A stretch of 64,000 bases of DNA from Kocuria rosea (GTDB lineage: Bacteria > Actinomycetota > Actinomycetes > Actinomycetales > Micrococcaceae), in NCBI RefSeq assembly GCF_006094695.1, contig NZ_CP035103.1, positions 3,472,001 through 3,536,000 on the forward strand, read 5' to 3'. Position 1 is the first letter of the stretch. Each line of letters opens with the position of its first letter. The notes beneath the pieces were generated by a model that saw nothing but the letters and a program-made list of their open reading frames with translations, searched no databases and had not been told where the DNA came from. A program made the translations under genes and the position numbers. Of this stretch, positions 24,783 to 33,778 are shown one piece after another.

Positions 24783-25646
24783 TCACGGCCGGCCGGCGTC
24801 CCCGTCGGCGCCGTCGTCGTCCGGGTCGGCGTCCTCGTCGTCCTCCTCCGTCCAGTCCTCCGAGGACGGGCCCATCATGGCGAAGCGCTCGCCGTCCGGG
24901 CCGGCGGCGAACACCAGCTCCCCGTAGCCGAACTCCTCCGGCTCCTGGACCAGCGCGCCCCCCGCGGCGACGACGCGCTCGGCGGCGGTGTCGGCGTCGT
25001 CGACCTCGAAGCAGACCCACCACAGCGGCGGCGCCTCCTGCAGGTGGTCGACGTCCTCGGCGGCCACGCCGATGCCGCCGGCCGAACGGTCCATGCCCGG
25101 GACCGTGAACACCGCGTACGCCTCGTGCCGCGTCCCGATGTCCTGGTACGTGTAGCCGAAGACCTCGGCGTAGAACCGCTCGGCGGCCGCTTGGTCGGTG
25201 GTCAGGAGGTCGCACCAGGCCACCGTCCCGTGCTTGCCGACGATGCTGAACCCGGTGTGCTCCTGCGGCTGCCACACCCCGAAGGCCGCCCCCGTGGGGT
25301 CGATCCACACGCCCATGGTGCCGAAGCTGCCCACCGCCATCGGCTCGAACAGCTGCCGGGCACCGGCCGCCACCGCGGCCCTGCCCGTGGCCACGATGTC
25401 GTCGGACGCGAGGTAGACCGCCCACGCGTGCGGGTCGTCCTCCATCTCGGGCAGCGCGGGGGACATCCCCGCCACCGGCTGGCCGTCCACCAGGGCGTTG
25501 CAGTAGCCGCCGTACTCCGGGTCCGAGGGCGTGAACCGCCACCCGAGCACGCTCGCGTAGAAGTCCATGGAACGGTCCAGGTCCGAGACCATGATGTCCG
25601 CCCAGCACGGAGCCCCCGTGGGCCATCGGTCGATGCGCTCGGTCAT
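24783..25646 (-). CDS. VOC family protein, two glyoxalase-like domains
   Basis: A 287-residue protein with two vicinal-oxygen-chelate domains in tandem. The first (about 10-130) starts GAPCWADIMVSDLDRSMDFY and ends with FGTMGVWIDPTGAAFGVWQP; the second (about 140-262) starts VAWCDLLTTDQAAAERFYAE and ends GERFAMMGPSSED. This two-domain form is the type often annotated as hydroxylase or 27-kDa antigen Cfp30B-like, of unknown substrate. The tail after residue 265 is extremely acidic (EEDDEDADPDDDGADGDAG). Start at 25646; ribosome site AGGACTCAGGG. Convergent to the small tail-anchored gene. Confidence 0.88.
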   Translation of the reverse strand: MTERIDRWPTGAPCWADIMVSDLDRSMDFYASVLGWRFTPSDPEYGGYCNALVDGQPVAGMSPALPEMEDDPHAWAVYLASDDIVATGRAAVAAGARQLFEPMAVGSFGTMGVWIDPTGAAFGVWQPQEHTGFSIVGKHGTVAWCDLLTTDQAAAERFYAEVFGYTYQDIGTRHEAYAVFTVPGMDRSAGGIGVAAEDVDHLQEAPPLWWVCFEVDDADTAAERVVAAGGALVQEPEEFGYGELVFAAGPDGERFAMMGPSSEDWTEEDDEDADPDDDGADGDAGRP

Positions 25647-25928
25647 CCCTGAGTCCTCTCGTCGCGCGCCGGATCGGGTTCCGCCCGGGTGCCTGCGACG
25701 CGGGCCGCACCCGCGCGGGCCTTCGTCCCCCCATGCTCGTCCCCCACGTCCCGATTGGGAACACCTCCCGCCGAGAAGCGGGGGCGGCCCGCCCGGCCCC
25801 GGGCTCCGGGGCCGTGCATTAACATTCCTCGTTTCCTGACGGCGCCCCCGATCCGTTCCTAGACTCGGAGCCAGGACAGGGGTCACGGCCGCGGCCGGAG
25901 CCCTCCCCGGGGGATCGACGAGGACAGC

Positions 25929-26927
25929 ATGCGTGCGTGGTGGATCGATGAGCCCGGTCCCGCGGCCGGCGGGCCGATGCGCTTCGGGCAGTGCCCCGAC
26001 CCCGTGCCGGGGCCCGGGGAGCTGCTCCTCCGGGTGCGGGCCTGCGGGGTGTGCCGCACCGACCTGCACCTCGTGGAGGGCGACCTCCCGCTGCACCGGG
26101 CGGGGGTGATCCCGGGCCACGAGATCGTCGGCGAGGTGGTGGGCGCGGGTCCCGGCTGCGCCCGGTTCCGGAAGGGCGAGCGCGTGGGCGTCGCGTGGCT
26201 GCGGCACACCTGCGGCCGCTGCCGGTTCTGCCGCCGCGGCCGGGAGAACCTCTGCACCGCCCCGCGCTTCACCGGGTGGGACCAGGACGGCGGCTACGCG
26301 GAGCTCACCCTGGCCCCGGAGGCCTTCGCCTACCGTCTGCCCGAGGAGTTCGACGACGAGCACGCGGCCCCCCTGCTGTGCGCCGGGATCATCGGCTACC
26401 GGGCGCTGCGGCGGGCCCAGCTGCCGCCCGGGGGCCGGCTGGGCATCTACGGCTTCGGCGCGTCCGCCCACCTCGCCGCCCAGGTGGCCCTGCACCAGGG
26501 CGCGGAGGTCCACGTCATGACCCGCTCGGAGGCGGCGCGCGAGCTGGCCCGCGACCTGGGCGCCGCCTTCGTGGGGGAGGCCGACGAGCCTCCCCCGGTG
26601 CCGCTGGACGCGGCGATCCTCTTCGCCCCCGTGGGCACCCTCGTCCCCCCGGCGCTGCGGGCCCTGGACCGGGGCGGCACCCTGGCCGTCGCCGGGATCC
26701 ACCTCAGCGACGTCCCGGCCCTCGACTACGCCGCGGAGCTCTTCCAGGAGCGGCAGCTGTGCAGCGTGACCGCCAACACCCGGCAGGACGGCGAGGAGTT
26801 CCTGCGGCTGGCCGCCCGGCTGGGGCTGCGGCCCACCACCGTCCCCTACCCCCTGCGCGCCGCGGACCGGGCCCTCGCCGACCTGGCCGCGGACCGGATC
26901 ACGGGGGCCGCCGTCCTGCGCGGGTGA
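25929..26927 (+). CDS. Zinc-dependent alcohol dehydrogenase family protein
   Basis: A 332-residue MDR enzyme. Catalytic-zinc residues are in [13 protein letters not shown] (Cys38 region) and [14 protein letters not shown] (His-Glu). The structural-zinc loop [15 protein letters not shown] has all four cysteines. The NAD(P) fold is [20 protein letters not shown]. This variant, with GFGASAH rather than GLGGLGH, matches the group annotated as zinc-binding alcohol dehydrogenase of the AdhA type in actinobacteria. It oxidises alcohols or reduces aldehydes with NAD(P). Monocistronic, with a 282-bp gap upstream from the divergent VOC gene. Confidence 0.9.
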   Translation: MRAWWIDEPGPAAGGPMRFGQCPDPVPGPGELLLRVRACGVCRTDLHLVEGDLPLHRAGVIPGHEIVGEVVGAGPGCARFRKGERVGVAWLRHTCGRCRFCRRGRENLCTAPRFTGWDQDGGYAELTLAPEAFAYRLPEEFDDEHAAPLLCAGIIGYRALRRAQLPPGGRLGIYGFGASAHLAAQVALHQGAEVHVMTRSEAARELARDLGAAFVGEADEPPPVPLDAAILFAPVGTLVPPALRALDRGGTLAVAGIHLSDVPALDYAAELFQERQLCSVTANTRQDGEEFLRLAARLGLRPTTVPYPLRAADRALADLAADRITGAAVLRG

Positions 26928-27091
26928 GCCCCGGCCCCACAGGCCCCGGGCCCGGCCGGGACCGAACCGCACCGCAGGGACCGCACCGCAGGGCAGCGGA
27001 CCCGGGAAGCACATCGAAGAGACCACCCGCCGACATCCCGCGGACGCCCCGCACCGGGCTCCGGCCACCGTCCGACTCCTCAGGAGCTCCT

Positions 27092-28678
27092 GTGAACGAG
27101 CATCCCGCCTCCCGCCCACCCCGTCCGGCCGACCGGCAGGACGCTCCGCGCCGCACCAGACCCGGGCAGTGGGTGCTGCTGGTCCTGGGCACCCTGCTGA
27201 CCGCCCTGGGCCTGGCGGCGCTCGTGAGCGGTCTGGTCCTCGCCGGCGCGGCCGCGGCCCAGCAGGACGGGCGCTTCCTCACCGCGTCCCCGGACCGGCA
27301 CCAGACCATCACCTACGCCCTGGTGGGCCCGCCCGCCGTGCTCGACGTCGGCGACGCCCAGCTCTCCCCCGTGCCCTTCCTCGACCAGCTCGGCAGGGTG
27401 CAGGTGCGCGTGACGGCCGCCGACCCGCAGCAGGACATCTTCGTGGGCGTGGCCGAGACCGCCGACGTCGACCGGTACCTCGACGGCGTCGCCCACGCCG
27501 AGCTCGGCCGCGCCACGGAGTCCGGGGACGACACGCGGGCCCGGGTGCCCGGCGAGCGGGTGCCCGACCGGCCCGGGAACCAGACCTTCTGGGCCGACTC
27601 GGACCAGGGCCCCGGCACCCGGGAGCTGACCCTGGACCTGCGCTCGGGCAGCTGGACGCTCGTGGTGATGAACGCCGACGCCACCCGGCCGGTCTGGGCG
27701 GACCTGCAGCTCGGGGCGCGCTCCGACCTCCTGGGCCCCCTGGCCGGCGGCCAGCTGGTCGGCGGGCTGGCCGGGCTGGTCGTGGGTCTCCCGCTGCTGC
27801 TGCTCGGCGCCGCCGGACTCGGCCGGGACATCGACCCGCGCACCCCGCCGCGCGGCACGGGCCCGGGCGCGGCCCTCGCCGAGGACCCGGGGCGGGACCG
27901 GACCCCGCCGCCGGTCTCGCCCGTGCGCCTGACCGGCTTCCTCGACGCGGGGCTGTCCCGGTGGCTGTGGCTGGTCAAGTGGCTGCTGGTGATCCCGCAC
28001 CTGATCGTGCTGGCCGTGCTGTGGTTCGCCCTGGTGGTCACCACGGTCGCCGCCGGGTTCGCCATCCTGTTCACGGGCCGGTACCCGCCCTCGTGGTTCT
28101 CCTTCAGCGTGGGGGTCCTGCGGTGGAGCTGGCGGGTGGCGTTCTACTCCTACTCGGCCCTGGGCACCGACCGGTACCCGCCCTTCACCCTGGCCCGTGC
28201 GGACCATCCGGCGCAGCTGGAGGTCGCCTACCCGGAGCGGCTCTCCCGCGGTCTCGTGCTCGTGAAGTGGTGGCTCCTGGCGATCCCGCACCTGCTGATC
28301 GTGGGGGTGCTCACGGGCGGAGGCACGTGGAGCACCACCCGCAGCGGCGACGACGGCACGACGACCACCAGCTGGGGACCGTCCCTGCTCGGGCTGCTCG
28401 TGCTGGTGGCCGCCGTGGTCCTGCTCTTCACGGGCCGGTACCGTCCCGAGCTGTTCGCGCTGGTCATGGGCATCAACCGCTGGGTCAACCGGGTCCTCGC
28501 CTACGTGCTGCTCCTGCGGGACGAGTACCCGCCGTTCCGGCTCGACCAGGGGCCGGTCGAGCCCCGGTCCCCCGCGGCGGCGCCGGTGCCCTGGTCCTCC
28601 CCGGTGCCCGACCGGCCGCACGACCGGCCGCAGGACCGGCCCGGGGACGGACCGGTCGACCAGGGACCGAACCGCTGA
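27092..28678 (+). CDS. DUF4389 domain membrane protein
   Basis: A 528-residue membrane protein. After a polar N-terminus, helix 1 (WVLLVLGTLLTALGLAALVS) is followed by an extracytoplasmic domain of about 170 residues that looks beta-rich (ITYALVGPPAVLDVGDAQLS, LRSGSWTLVVMNADATRPVW). Helix 2 (VGGLAGLVVGLPLLLLGAAG) returns to the cytoplasm. The C-terminal half contains two copies of the DUF4389 unit, each with the repeat motif WLLVIPHLIVL / WLLAIPHLLIV, FTGRYPP / FTGRYRP and RVAFYSYSALGTDRYPPF / RVLAYVLLLRDEYPPF. Function unknown. GTG at 27092 has AGGAG 7 bases upstream. Pro/Asp/Arg-rich tail. Confidence 0.85.
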   Translation: MNEHPASRPPRPADRQDAPRRTRPGQWVLLVLGTLLTALGLAALVSGLVLAGAAAAQQDGRFLTASPDRHQTITYALVGPPAVLDVGDAQLSPVPFLDQLGRVQVRVTAADPQQDIFVGVAETADVDRYLDGVAHAELGRATESGDDTRARVPGERVPDRPGNQTFWADSDQGPGTRELTLDLRSGSWTLVVMNADATRPVWADLQLGARSDLLGPLAGGQLVGGLAGLVVGLPLLLLGAAGLGRDIDPRTPPRGTGPGAALAEDPGRDRTPPPVSPVRLTGFLDAGLSRWLWLVKWLLVIPHLIVLAVLWFALVVTTVAAGFAILFTGRYPPSWFSFSVGVLRWSWRVAFYSYSALGTDRYPPFTLARADHPAQLEVAYPERLSRGLVLVKWWLLAIPHLLIVGVLTGGGTWSTTRSGDDGTTTTSWGPSLLGLLVLVAAVVLLFTGRYRPELFALVMGINRWVNRVLAYVLLLRDEYPPFRLDQGPVEPRSPAAAPVPWSSPVPDRPHDRPQDRPGDGPVDQGPNR

Positions 28679-28736
28679 CCGCACGGTCTCCCGGGCAGGT
28701 CGCCCCGTTCGGGGAGTCCCGTCCCGGGAGGGCCGC

Positions 28737-29342
28737 TCAGCGGAACCGGACGCCCTCGATCCGCGCCCGGAAGAACTCGCCCTCGGCCTGCCGGTCGGTG
28801 CCCCAGGCCCAGCCGGCGCGCAGGACGGTGGCCACGCGCACGCCGGCGAGATCGGCCTCCTCGGAGAACGCGACCCCGAAGGGGTGGCGGCCGTACCCGG
28901 TGCCGTCGGGGTCGCCCCACCGCTGCATGCTCAGCTCCCGGAGCCGGCCGTCCGGGTCGACCCGGATCAGGGCGTCCTCGCGCTCCCCGTCGAGGACCCA
29001 GGTCATGACGGCGGTGTCCGGGACGGGCCCCTCCGACCACGCGGCGGCCGGGCAGGCCGACGGCACGACGACCGCCTCGCCGGCGAGCCGCCCGGCGGCG
29101 CTGCGCGTGATGTCCGGTCCCGCGGCGGACAGCACGGGCACGAGGCCCAGCAGCCGCCACCGCAGCTCGCCCCCGCCGGGCCCGTACCGGTCGTAGCCCG
29201 CGACCGGCAGGCCGAGGACCCGGGTGCGGGCGGCCCAGACGAAGCCGATCCCGGGGGTGATGAGCTGCCGGGCGGAGAAGGGGCGCCGCGCGGCAACCGC
29301 CCGGTCACGGCTGGACCCCGAGCGGCACGGCGGCGGCCGCGC
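28737..29342 (-). pseudogene. DUF6544-like protein, N-terminus lost
   Basis: The frame encodes the core and C-terminus of a DUF6544/DUF6920-like protein: RQLITPGIGFVWAARTRVLG, AGYDRYGPGGGELRWRLLGL, PVLSAAGPDITRSAAGRLAG and the end WGTDRQAEGEFFRARIEGVR. Homology-like sequence continues upstream to about 29285, but that frame has no ATG, GTG or TTG before an in-frame stop at 29406; the first start-like codon (GTG at 29141) lies inside the conserved region. The usual N-terminal part of the family is not found in the other frames. I therefore call it a decayed or truncated gene. A sequencing frameshift is an alternative. Confidence 0.6.
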
Positions 29343-29668
29343 GGGCGCCCGGCCCCCGAACGGGGACGGGGACGGGAACGGACGGCGACAAGGTCCGGGA
29401 CCGGGTCATGCCTCCCAGGCTAGACCGCCGGACCGGTGCCGGCCCCGCGGCGGACGCCGGAGCCCGCCGACGCCCTGAATCCTCGGTCGCACTCGGACAC
29501 GGGACCCGGCGGTGGAGGAGGATGTCCCCATGCGCGTGCACCGGCGCCCGGGGCCCGCGTGCCGGTCAGGCGTTGACTGCCGGCGGCGCCCGCACCAGCA
29601 TGAGTGCCACGGGCCGCCCGCGGAGCGGCCGCCGGGACCCCGAGTCCCCGAGCACCGGGAGGACGACC

Positions 29669-29902
29669 ATGACGCGCATCGGCACCAGGAGGAGCACCCG
29701 GTGGAAGGACCTCACGCCGGGGCAGCGGACCGCGCTGCTGACGCTGGCGTCCGTGCAGGTCTCGCTGGCGGCCACCGCCTGGACGGACCTCGCCCTGCGG
29801 CCCGCGGCGGAGGTCAACGGCGGCAAGGGGAAGTGGGCCGCGATCATCGCCGTCAATTTCGTGGGCCCGGTCCTGTACTTCCGGCGCGGCATCCGCCGCT
29901 GA
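29669..29902 (+). CDS. Small membrane protein with PLD-nuclease-N-like domain, 77 aa
   Basis: Two helices (LLTLASVQVSLAATAWTDLA and AIIAVNFVGPVLYF) separated by a loop with the RPAAEVNGGKGKWAAI motif. The pattern W-x2-LTP-x-QR, DL-x-RP, G-K-x-W and NF-x-GP-x-x-YF-x-GRR fits the PLDc_N (phospholipase D nuclease N-terminal) small membrane domain. ATG at 29669 with GGGAGGA upstream. The preceding 29343-29668 has no other gene that I can support. Confidence 0.8.
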   Translation: MTRIGTRRSTRWKDLTPGQRTALLTLASVQVSLAATAWTDLALRPAAEVNGGKGKWAAIIAVNFVGPVLYFRRGIRR

Positions 29903-30181
29903 GCGGCCCCGGGACGGGGACCCGGGCCTCCGGCCACGGATCCGGGATAACGATTCAGCATGGCACGGAGAACACTTAGCGATCGCATACGCGCGGATCT
30001 AGACTGGTCCCACCAGCAGTTCCGTCCGTTCGGCAGAGGGCGGTCACCGGTGGACCCACGGTCCCGGGACCCCGGCCGAGCGCACGGCCGATCGCCGGGC
30101 GGTGGGGGCCGACCGGCGTCCCACCCGCCGTCCGGCGCTCCGGACCGAGTTCTCCGCTCCACGGAACCTGGAGGTTCCACC

Positions 30182-31417
30182 ATGAAACGCTCACCGACGG
30201 CCCGGCTGCTCACCGGGCTCTCCGCGGCGGCGCTGGCCACCACCGGCATCGCTCTCGCCGGACCGGCCCACGCCGTGTCCACCCAGGGGTTCCTCTCCTA
30301 CGTCGACGGCTGGCGGGTCGGCCAGCACGTGCGCGAGCTCGCCGACGTCAACGGGGACGGCCGCGCCGACGTCGTGGCCTTCGGCGACCCCGGCGTCTTC
30401 GTCGCCCTGGGCCAGACCAACGGCACGTTCGCCGCGCCGGTGCTGAGGGTCCGCGACTTCGGCACCGCGCAGGGCTGGCGCACCGACCGGCACCCGCGCA
30501 CGGTCGCCGACGTCGACGGCGACGGTCGGGACGATCTCGTCGGCTTCGGCTACGCCGGCGTGATCGTCTCCTACGCGCAGCCCGACGGCAGCTTCACCGC
30601 GCCGCAGCTCGAGGTCCGCGAGTTCGGCTGGAACCAGGGCTGGCGGGTCGACCGGCACGTCCGCGAGCTGGCCGACCTCTCCGGGAACGGGACGGCGGAC
30701 ATCGTCGGCTTCGGGTACTCCGGCGTGACCGTCTCCCACGGCCGGGCGGACCGCACCTTCGACGGCACCGGCAAGCGGATCGACAGCTACGGCTGGGACC
30801 GCGGGTGGCGGATCGACAAGAACCCCCGGATGCTCGCCGACATGGACGGCAACGGGACGGCCGACATCGTGGGCTTCGGCGACGCCGGCACCTACGTCTC
30901 CTACTTCTCGGCGCTCGGGGACACGTTCACCCAGCCCGCCCTGGAGATCCGCGACTTCGGCTACGCCCAGGGGTGGCGCGTCGACCAGCACCCCCGGGTC
31001 GTCGGCAACGTCAGCGGTCACCTTCCCCCGGACGTGGTCGGCTTCGGCCACCGCGGGGTCCTCGCCGCCTACTCCCGGCCCTCCGACCCGGGCGAGCCCA
31101 GGTACCAGCCGGTCTCGCTCGAGCTCGCCGACTTCGGCGTGGCCCAGGGCTGGCGCACCGACCGGCACCCCCGGGACCTCGCGGACATCAACGGCGACGG
31201 GATCCTGGACGTGGTCGGCTTCGGCAATGCGGGGGTGCTCGTGGCCTACGGGGACGACGACTTCCTGACCGGGCCCGAGCTGACGTCCAGCTCCTTCGGC
31301 TGGGCGGCCGGCTGGGACCCGGCGCGGTATCCGCGCCTGCTCGGGGACGTCGACGGCGACGGCCGCGACGACGTCGTCGGCTTCGGCTACTCGGCCACCT
31401 ACGTGGGCCTGTCCTGA
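30182..31417 (+). CDS. Secreted seven-repeat VCBS/FG-GAP beta-propeller protein
   Basis: A 411-residue secreted protein. Residues 1-31 form a signal peptide ending AGPAHA. The rest is seven consecutive units of about 55 residues, each with the frame GWR-x-D-x-HPR, an Asp-rich Ca-binding loop (DVNGDGRADVV, DVDGDGRDDLV, DMDGNGTADIV and variants) and VGFG-x-x-G. Seven units imply a closed seven-bladed propeller like the Psathyrella velutina lectin fold. Unit 5 has lost the Asp loop (NVSGHLPPDVV). The conserved Trp-Arg and Asp-His suggest sugar-binding pockets between blades; that is inference. GGAGG ribosome site. The 279-bp gap before it holds the promoter and no gene that I see. Confidence 0.85.
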   Translation: MKRSPTARLLTGLSAAALATTGIALAGPAHAVSTQGFLSYVDGWRVGQHVRELADVNGDGRADVVAFGDPGVFVALGQTNGTFAAPVLRVRDFGTAQGWRTDRHPRTVADVDGDGRDDLVGFGYAGVIVSYAQPDGSFTAPQLEVREFGWNQGWRVDRHVRELADLSGNGTADIVGFGYSGVTVSHGRADRTFDGTGKRIDSYGWDRGWRIDKNPRMLADMDGNGTADIVGFGDAGTYVSYFSALGDTFTQPALEIRDFGYAQGWRVDQHPRVVGNVSGHLPPDVVGFGHRGVLAAYSRPSDPGEPRYQPVSLELADFGVAQGWRTDRHPRDLADINGDGILDVVGFGNAGVLVAYGDDDFLTGPELTSSSFGWAAGWDPARYPRLLGDVDGDGRDDVVGFGYSATYVGLS

Positions 31418-31420
31418 GCA

Positions 31421-31456
31421 CGGGCCCGGGGCGGCCGCCCGGCCACCCCGGGCCCG
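31421..31456. terminator. 11-bp hairpin between convergent genes
   Basis: Arms cgggcccgggg (31421-31431) and ccccgggcccg (31446-31456) lie between the propeller gene and the topoisomerase gene. Confidence 0.65.
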
Positions 31457-31460
31457 CGGC

Positions 31461-32477
31461 TCAGGTGAGGAATCCGCGCAGGGACCGCTCCGCGGCCCGG
31501 TAGGTGGCGGCGTCGATGGTCTCGCCGTCCAGGAACCGGTCGATCACGCGCGGGTCCGTGTAGGAGCTGCGGGCGATGGCGGGGGTGTTGCCCAGGTGCT
31601 CGGCGACCTCCCGCATGGCGGCGGACACGGCCTTCTTCCGGGCGCTCTCGCTCGGGCGGGTGTCGGCGCGGGCGGCGAGCGCCATCGCGGCGGTCACCGT
31701 GCCCTGCCAGGTGCGGAAGTCCTTGGCGGTGAAGTCGGGGCCGCACCGGTCCCGCACGAAGTCGTTGAGCCGGGCGCTGGTGATGCCGGCCCACTGCCCG
31801 TCCTCGTCGCGGAACGCGAGCGCGGTCTCGTCCGGGCCGCGCTCCAGCAGGGGCGCGAGCGCGGCGGCGAGGTCGGCGTCCCGGAGGTCCAGCGTCCAGC
31901 GGTGCCCGCTCTTGCCGGGGAAGTCGAGGTGCACGTCCCGGCCGTCCACCCGGACGTGCCGGACCAGCAGGGTGGTGACGCCGTAGGAGCCGTTCGACTG
32001 GGCGTACTCCTCGTTGCCGATGCGCAGGGCGGCCTCGTCCATGAGCCGGAAGGCCGCCGCGCAGGCCTTCTCCTCCGTGGCGCCCTCCGTCCGCAGCAGC
32101 CGGGTGACGGCTGGGCGGGCCTGCGGGAGCGTGTCGCCGAAGTCGAGGACGCGGTCGAACTTCTCGCGGTCCTTCAGCTCCCGCCACCGGGGGTGGTAGA
32201 TGTACTGGCGCCGTCCGGCGCCGTCGACGCCCGTGGCCTGGATGTGCCCGTTGGCCCGGGGGCTGATCCACACGTCCTTCCAGGCCGGGGGGATCGCCAG
32301 CCCGCGGATCCGGTCGAGCTCGTCCCCGTCCTGGACCTTCGTGCCGTCGGCGTGCCGGTAGGCGAACCCCTTGCCGTACCCGCGGCGGGTGATCCCGGGA
32401 CGGCTGCAGTTGCTGCGCCGCAGGCGCGGCGTGCGGGGCGTGCGGGGTTTCGCGGGGCTCTGCTGCGCGGCGGCCAT
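31461..32477 (-). CDS. DNA topoisomerase IB
   Basis: A 338-residue bacterial/poxvirus-type topoisomerase IB that relaxes supercoils through a 3'-phosphotyrosine link. The N-terminal domain shows the family signature GYGKGFAYRHADGTKV and LAIPPAWKDVWISPRANGHI. The catalytic domain has the Arg in RHVRVDGRDVHLDFPGKSGH, the conserved KDFRTWQGT and the nucleophile Tyr in RSSYTDPRVIDRF near the C-terminus. I start at ATG 32477 (GGGAGGA upstream), preceded by a non-conserved in-frame extension. Such enzymes are patchy in bacteria and are often found in radiation- or desiccation-tolerant groups. Confidence 0.93.
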   Translation of the reverse strand: MAAAQQSPAKPRTPRTPRLRRSNCSRPGITRRGYGKGFAYRHADGTKVQDGDELDRIRGLAIPPAWKDVWISPRANGHIQATGVDGAGRRQYIYHPRWRELKDREKFDRVLDFGDTLPQARPAVTRLLRTEGATEEKACAAAFRLMDEAALRIGNEEYAQSNGSYGVTTLLVRHVRVDGRDVHLDFPGKSGHRWTLDLRDADLAAALAPLLERGPDETALAFRDEDGQWAGITSARLNDFVRDRCGPDFTAKDFRTWQGTVTAAMALAARADTRPSESARKKAVSAAMREVAEHLGNTPAIARSSYTDPRVIDRFLDGETIDAATYRAAERSLRGFLT

Positions 32478-32570
32478 GGTGTCCTCCCGGGTCGGCTCCG
32501 GGAGCACCCCGGGAACACCAAGTCTACTGACTGTCGGCGTCCGCACGGACGAGGCCGGCGGCGGGCCCGG

Positions 32571-33683
32571 TCAGGGTTCCGAGCGGGTGTACGCCGCGGC
32601 GCGCACGGCGTCGTCGTCCTCGAGCCCGGCGCCGAGGGCCCCGCCCACGGTGGCGAGCGTGGCGGTCAGCCACGCGAGCTTGACGTACTCCACCGCCCCG
32701 GCCGGGGCGCCGATCACCGCCGCGAAGACTCCGCCGTCCACGAGCAGCAGCGCCCCGAACCAGGACAGGGCGAAGACCGCGAGGTAGAAGACGGAGACGC
32801 CGATGGCCACGGTGGCGGCGGTGGCGAGGTTGAACAGGGCCACCTGCTCGCGCTCGGCCCGCCGGCGCGGGCGCTCCCACAGCCGGGCGCCGACGACGAG
32901 GGCGCCGGTCACCGCGGCGATCGACAGCAGACCCAGCAGCCCGAGCCGCCAGGGCCCGTAGGCGGCGGCGAGCAGCCACAGGTCCGAGGCGACCAGGGTG
33001 AGCACGCCGGTCGCCGCGGCCAGGGCGAGCGTGCGGGACAGCCGCACGACCAGGGTCCACGGCCGGTTGGCGCGGATCATCCCGAGCAGCAGGCGCACGT
33101 TGCCGCCGAGGACGCGGGCCGTGAACTGCACGGCGTTGTCCTCGGGCCGGTCCTCCAGGTCCTCCGACCGCTGCCGCGCCCGCCGCACGAGCTCCTCCTG
33201 CGCGTCGGCGTCGTCCGCGTCCTCCGTGTCGTGACCGAGCAGGTGGCCGACCACCCGCACGGTTGTCTGCCGCACCTTCTGCCCCACGTGCAGGGCGCCG
33301 AGGGCCGGGACGGCGACCAGGCCCACGCCGTGCACGGGGCTCAGCTGCGTGAGCACCGGGCTGCGGCCGTCCTTGAGCGGGACGTCCGTGAGGACCACGA
33401 CGAGGTCCCAGTCCTCGTCCAGCATCCGGTCGCGAGCGGCCTCGAGCAGGTCCAGGCCGTCGGCGGGCGGGACGACCAGCCGGTCGGTCACCGCCGCCAC
33501 CCGCCAGCGCACCCCGGGATAGCGCGCGTGCAGCGGCCCCGGCAGGGAGGCCGCGAGATCCCGGGGCAGGGCGCCCGCGATCTGCGGGGAGAGGACGAGG
33601 CCGACCAGCAGCTCGGGCACGGAGTCGTGGGCGGGCTCGTGGCCGGGGGCAGGGTCGGCGGTGGCGGAACGGTCGTCGGGCAC
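32571..33683 (-). CDS. Conserved membrane protein, 370 aa
   Basis: GTG start at 33683. The N-terminal 130 residues look like a soluble alpha/beta domain (LLVGLVLSPQIAGALPRDLA, DWDLVVVLTDVPLKDGRSPV), and the C-terminal half has five or six helices (LALAAATGVLTLVASDLWLL, LGLLSIAAVTGALVVGARL, TAATVAIGVSVFYLAVFALS, WLTATLATVGGALGAGLE). An acidic linker (HDTEDADDADAQEELV) joins them. I know similar actinobacterial proteins only as hypothetical. It may follow the siderophore synthesis operon in the same direction but is separated from it by a strong hairpin. Confidence 0.72.
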   Translation of the reverse strand: MPDDRSATADPAPGHEPAHDSVPELLVGLVLSPQIAGALPRDLAASLPGPLHARYPGVRWRVAAVTDRLVVPPADGLDLLEAARDRMLDEDWDLVVVLTDVPLKDGRSPVLTQLSPVHGVGLVAVPALGALHVGQKVRQTTVRVVGHLLGHDTEDADDADAQEELVRRARQRSEDLEDRPEDNAVQFTARVLGGNVRLLLGMIRANRPWTLVVRLSRTLALAAATGVLTLVASDLWLLAAAYGPWRLGLLGLLSIAAVTGALVVGARLWERPRRRAEREQVALFNLATAATVAIGVSVFYLAVFALSWFGALLLVDGGVFAAVIGAPAGAVEYVKLAWLTATLATVGGALGAGLEDDDAVRAAAYTRSEP

Positions 33684-33715
33684 CGCTCAATCCTGGGGCA
33701 GGTCCCGGGGAAACG

Positions 33716-33765
33716 CCACTCGGGGCCCGGGCGGGCGGGGCCCCGCCCGCCCGGACCCCGAGTGG
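33716..33765 (-). terminator. 25-bp hairpin ending siderophore operon
   Basis: Arms 33716-33740 and 33741-33765 are complementary at 24 of 25 positions, with no separate loop. It lies just past the stop of the leftward siderophore synthetase gene. Confidence 0.75.
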
Positions 33766-33778
33766 GGCCGCGTCGTGC

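Noticed and set aside
28244..28700. CRISPR-like or other repeats at the DUF4389 gene
   Set aside because: The repetition is at protein level (two DUF4389 units), with no regularly spaced DNA repeats.
29305..29541. A separate small leftward gene starting near 29408 (MTRSRTLSPSVPVPVPV)
   Set aside because: It is short and Pro/Val low-complexity, has its GGGAGG only one or two bases before the start, and shows no family; it is more likely non-coding or debris beside the DUF6544 remnant.
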